This document shows positions 59,426 through 64,000 of a stretch of 64,000 nucleotides of DNA, in pieces. Position numbers and translations under genes: made by a program. The DNA lies in the NCBI RefSeq assembly GCF_000699445.3, contig NC_067196.1, forward strand, positions 44,359,806 to 44,423,805, read 5' to 3'. A model generated the notes under the pieces. It saw nothing but the letters and a program-made list of their open reading frames with translations, made no database searches and was not told the DNA's origin. The DNA is from Schistosoma haematobium. Lineage: Eukaryota; Platyhelminthes; Trematoda; Strigeidida; Schistosomatidae. Position 1 is the stretch's first letter. Each line of letters begins with the position of its first letter.

Positions 59426-62400
59426 TTCAAATAAAACAACATGAAAGAAAACTGTAATTTATATGAGACTATATGTACTTAATTCGCCATATATAAACAA
59501 ACTATTTTTACTTCTAGAGGAAAAGTGCTGACGAATGATCATTTTAAAAATGTTAAAATATGACAAATAATGAAAAAGACAACTTTAGTTAGGAAAAGCG
59601 GTTTGGTTTTAATAGTATAATTATGCATTATAGTATCACGCATGCAAAATCAAAGCCTATGGAAATGTCGTTTGCAAGGAGACAACAATGTTCAGACTAC
59701 AAAATGGCACTTGTCACATAATCTACTATATGTTTGACTGATCAAAGCGGAAAGTTGCAATATTTCATGGTTAAGGTCTTCGAGATAAGAGAATTTTGTG
59801 ATCGCAAGTACTAACTGATTACGCTCGAAATTGACATCAATAACTGAATTGTAGGTATATTCTTCCAAATCTAACTTTCCACTACACCTCACAACTTTCA
59901 ATCAGCAATTTAGTTTTCATTCATTTCGAACTATAATTTCTACACTCAGCTCTCTACTTATAGTAGATATTGAGATTTACACTTCTTTAATTTATATCTT
60001 TTACGTTCACTGTATTGATGTATATTGTAGCAACTTGCTCTAACCTATAATTTAACAAAGTCTAGCTTTGTTTATAACTATCAGAGTTATAAATATTAGT
60101 CATCAAATATAACATGTACACTAACATCATAGCATTAAAGTACTCGTAATTCCAGGTTGCAACAAATGAGAGTAAGAAATCTTGTTCAAACAGAAAAGAC
60201 AATTTCAAATTTTGTTAAGATAGAACAGTAAGACAATTTGTTAATACTAATTACCTTCTGTTTTACTTTTTAAAAAGTAATAAAATTAGGGTAAGATGAA
60301 GACAGAAAATAAACCTTCGTGAAATACCGAAAACAGCAAAGAAACCATATATGTATATAGTGTTAGATAATCTAGTTTTAATTAACTAAGCATGCTTACA
60401 CGAAGAAGTTAATTAAACAGCTGTAATGAAGAAAACATATACTGAAATGAATTATTACTAGTCATATTAAGGTAGGTAGTTTATGCATAATTCAGTATAA
60501 CAAGAGTGACATATTCAATATAACACAAACATTGCTATACGAAAAATGATTACTTCATAATTCATTCTTTTCTTGTATTTACAGTTGAAAAGAAAAACGG
60601 GATACACTTATAAAGTATTATGATTGAAATCATTCACACTATAATGAACAAGTTCACTATGAGACATACTGACTAGTAAGGCTTAATTGGTTCATCACTG
60701 TGTATTAAATACATGAAAATCCATACTTTTGCCTCTGTCATTTTTTTTTTTTTCAATTTGATCGACGGATGTTAGTTATATCCATGATATTTGCATAAAC
60801 GTGATCAAGCATCCGTATGTAAACGATGAAAAAAATATAGTGACGGTAATTTGCAGTTTTAATATCATTGAAGTTTAATTTTTATTACAAACGGGAATCA
60901 GACGAAGAATCATTGCACTTCAAGAAAACAATTTATAGAAACATTGTCATAAATATGAACACCTTAAAGTAAATCACTACAAGCCATACTAGAGAATGAC
61001 TGAAGTAAAGCCTAAATTTATTTAGGTAGAAGAAGAGGCTCATTGTATTTTGATTGAAGGACTGTGCTCATCAGGAAACCTAAAAGCTTTTAGTTAGGCC
61101 CTATTTAAAATGCCCATTGATAAAAGATCTTAAAATAGAATGAAGCAGTTGTCCAAACTTCCATTATATTCAATAAACCATCAGCTGATGTTATCTTGTC
61201 ACTGATATTATTTCTGAAGTACATGAATTTGTGAAGACTGTTATTTTGTTGATGCCTCATTTATTCCCCACTTTTTCATTTTAGGTGGTCAATTAAGTTT
61301 ATTTAATAACCAATACTAAAATTAAACACGAAGTAATAGTATAATATACTGTATTAGGCTTGATGAAAAATTCCTAAGAGTACTTCCAAGAAGTATATCG
61401 TATGCATTACGCTTTACTCAATAAAGTACTAAGTTAGTGGGGGGATCCATAGTTGATGTAAATTATGATGATCGAAATTCAACCGTACATGACGTCACGG
61501 ATGACTATAGTCCCAGCAGTCGAAAGTGAGGTACGTGAGTCGAGATCGAACATGAGTAGACAGTGGTCCCAAGATCAGGGATGTAACTATTCAGCTATCG
61601 CAAAATTAACAGTTAATCATAGTTCATTTTGATTCTAGTCACCGAGAATTACTCATTGTTTTATTCAGGAGAAAATCCGATGTAGTAGTAAAGTAAGCAT
61701 GAACAAACCATAAAAATTTGATACCTATGATCTTAAAACGGTCGTTTGAATACGAGACCATTAAAGGAAATTCGACTTGTTTTAATTTTACGAGCTTATT
61801 ATTCCATGCAAGATAAACATAATACAACAATATAAGCAAGGTTATCATTCATGCCATACATTCCATTACTTAAATTTCCTATGAAAAACAGATATTAGCA
61901 AGGGACAATTGCATATTCTATGGTTTTGTGCTGTCAACTGCTACTTTTAGCTGATTAAACCATAAGTGACCAGCATAAGAGCTAATGAAGCTGTTAGCAG
62001 AAAATAAATTGACAACTAACTGATCACCAAGTAGTAAACAATTTTATGTATGTCAAATACTTCATAGTGATGATCGAATACTATCCACCAAGTTCCAATG
62101 TGACCACTAGTCTAAGTGACTTGACATTGTGTGCACTATGTTGAGATGTAAGGTGGCGGTTGGAAGTAGCCAACAGGAAACTCTGGATCTAGGTTTCATC
62201 CTGTATAGCACTAGTCAACAATGGAACTGCCGCTACCTGAAGAATTTGATCCGATATCACCCAAAAGCTTGATACACAGAATCCTATCAGCGTTGAAAAA
62301 GACTTGACACTAGTCACTACTTAGTAATCTATCAGATGTAAATATAACGCAGTCCTACAGGTCAGTCATGACGTCAATAGATCAGTGGTAAAATCCTTGA

Positions 62401-62788
62401 CTGTGAATATGGGTGATGCGAGGTCAGGGAACATCGATTTCCCCAAGACTAAATATAATCTTAGCCGGAACCAAATAGTACGAAACCTAGATCTAGGGTT
62501 TTCTATTTCCTACCTCCAAACACAATCTTACTCAGAAAGCAAATACTCTAAAATTTACGATCGGTTAGAAGGCCAGAAGAATTCTATGGCACCTAAATAA
62601 TGATCGCAATGCTGATTCCAATCTTAGTGCTTAACCAAAAAAGACTAAACTATCGGCTATTGATGAATAGTAAACAGTGAATTAGCCTGACTTTAGAAAT
62701 AAGTAAACGAACAAAATCGAATTTCCTGTGTACACCGCTACTTTTTACGTAATTAAACAGATACACAATGAAAGTAAAGCTGACTAAC
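59426..62788. other. probable intron, no recognised coding feature
   Basis: AT-rich. Positions 59200-59222 and 61092-61115 share a block (ttagtta, tatttaaaatgccca), so a small piece of repeat occurs near 61090. Nothing else can be supported. Confidence 0.4.
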
Positions 62789-62835
62789 CTTGTGATGGCA
62801 TGTCTTCAGCAGTAAATCTTTCATCGAACAATACA
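62789..62835 (-). CDS. 47-nt exon of the unknown minus-strand gene
   Basis: On the minus strand the acceptor is ttttttcacag (ending at 62836) and the donor is CAAG|GTTAGT. It reads VLFDERFTAEDMPSQ, with one base carried over at each end. The last base G joins GG at 57686 to make a Gly codon, so the phases of the two exons agree. Such small exons are common in schistosome genes. The gene would continue upstream beyond the window. Confidence 0.45.
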
Positions 62836-62956
62836 CTGTGAAAAAAAGTATATACGATTGCACTCTAAATGAAAAAAAAACATACAAACAAAAATATAGC
62901 TTGTTAGATAAAAATAAATAACGGATAATATCTAAATTAATGTAGATATAAGAACT

Positions 62957-63590
62957 TAGGTCTAAATTTGAACGAATAGTTTCATTGTAGTTGGGCGATG
63001 AGTTAATGTAAGGCAGGGAGGAAAATAATATTTGTAAAAATCTCAGTGATTGAACTTAAATGAATCCAACGTTTCACTCGGTCATCTGGTCCAAGCCTTT
63101 TCAAGGAAATATAATCGAATGGCTCAACAATCAAATACCACATGAGCACAAGTCACTCTACAAAGCGGACTCTGAGTTCAAAATTACGTAGAAGGTTGTG
63201 AAAGGCAGTTACATTGCATCTTCTAAACATCACCGAATTAATCACTATACATCTGGAAAAACTGGAAGTATGTGTCCAAACAAAATTGATACAACCTCTT
63301 TTTCTACAATGGTCTTACTATCTCATAATTTTCTATTTTCTTCGTACTCTTCTTCCTTCTCAACCATCTGCTTCCCCTTCTACCTCCAACTGGTTTGTTT
63401 CTGTTTCTATGATCCTCCTGATTACATTTCATATCAATTTCTACAATTTATCTTATCGTGCAGAGCCATCCTTTTTCAGTTTGAATTTTCCTATTTGTCT
63501 TCATAAGAATCTTCAAGCCCTTAACAATAAAACTATTATTAGTTCCCCTGATAAAAATAATGTCTTAATACCTTTGTTCATTCTTTAGTG
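62957..63590 (+). mobile_element. Penelope-like element fragment: terminal repeat and N-terminal RT region
   Basis: The first 150 bp (62957-63110) match the repeat at 5044-5206. Downstream, 63214-63588 is open for 124 codons and ends ICLHKNLQALNNKTIISSPD, KNNVLIPL. This resembles the conserved (I/V)xRPDKGxxVV segment at the start of Penelope-like reverse transcriptases, with Arg changed to Ser. The rest of the RT is absent after 63590, so the copy is a 5' fragment. Confidence 0.55.
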
Positions 63591-64000
63591 GCCCGGGATC
63601 TGACTCCCATTATATCATATGTTTGATTGATATTGAAATATACATTTCGTCAATCTTCGTATAAAATTATTGACTTAAATCGCGTTAGTGTATAACTGAA
63701 CTAAATAGGTCAAATACGAGAATGAAGTTTTGAATACTTGTATTTTGTACACTCGTTGATCGGAACAGACAATCAGAGAATCGCAGCGAATGAAGCGAAG
63801 AAGAGAGAGGGATGTGAAACAAAAGGATGTGTAGTGGAGAAAGCGTGTGAGCCAACTCGATTTAATCGATCACTATAGCCCAACAAAAAATAAGCTACAG
63901 ACAAGTGATGAATGGGATAAGGTCACACACATACGCTTAGATAAAAGCAGTCAAGGTTGATAAGCCAGTAATTAATAAGGTCTAAATGTGACTCAGGTAG
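63591..64000. other. non-coding end of window
   Basis: No feature supported. Confidence 0.4.

Noticed and set aside
1..64000. CRISPR arrays, bacterial operons, rRNA genes
   Set aside because: None seen. The intron structure and repeats are eukaryotic.

Overview
The window is AT-rich and intron-rich eukaryotic DNA, and its repeats point to a blood fluke, Schistosoma sp. The signs are SMalpha-type hammerhead-ribozyme retroposons, tRNA-headed SINEs that carry a second hammerhead, Merlin DNA-transposon copies, SR2-like RTE retrotransposons and Penelope-like fragments. This assignment rests on recognised repeat families. No species-level call is possible from the sequence alone.

The main gene is on the + strand between about 6.6 and 36.0 kb. 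It is the 3' part of a doublecortin-like kinase (DCLK/ZYG-8 family). Nine exons can be chained with GT..AG junctions and matching phases (6650-7113, 8195-8705, 11202-11856, 15205-15582, 19436-19698, 25960-26106, 27019-27139, 33430-33597, 35721-36043). Together they give 1009 residues and a stop. The first four exons code for a long Asn/Ser/Lys-rich linker and the last five for the complete Ser/Thr kinase domain. No doublecortin domain was seen in the window, so any 5' exons lie upstream of base 1.

The introns hold mobile DNA. There is an apparently intact RTE element with a 1006-codon ORF and a 13-bp target duplication (29572-32779), two degenerate RTE-type fragments in antisense (12560-14025, 19735-20945) and one in sense (17590-17915). 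They also hold a Penelope GIY-YIG fragment, a Merlin copy, and several SMalpha and SINE copies. A second Merlin copy and a 75-bp-arm palindrome lie 5' of the first visible exon.

From 36 kb to the end the DNA is repeat-rich. Two phase-compatible exons on the - strand (62835-62789 and 57686-57406) show part of a second gene of unknown function. The most striking structure is a nearly perfect 0.85-kb palindrome at 47638-48492. Each arm carries a fold that fits a hammerhead ribozyme. Another notable element, at 37412-37838, has 29-bp terminal direct repeats, an 11-bp target duplication, a tRNA-like head and a mutated hammerhead.
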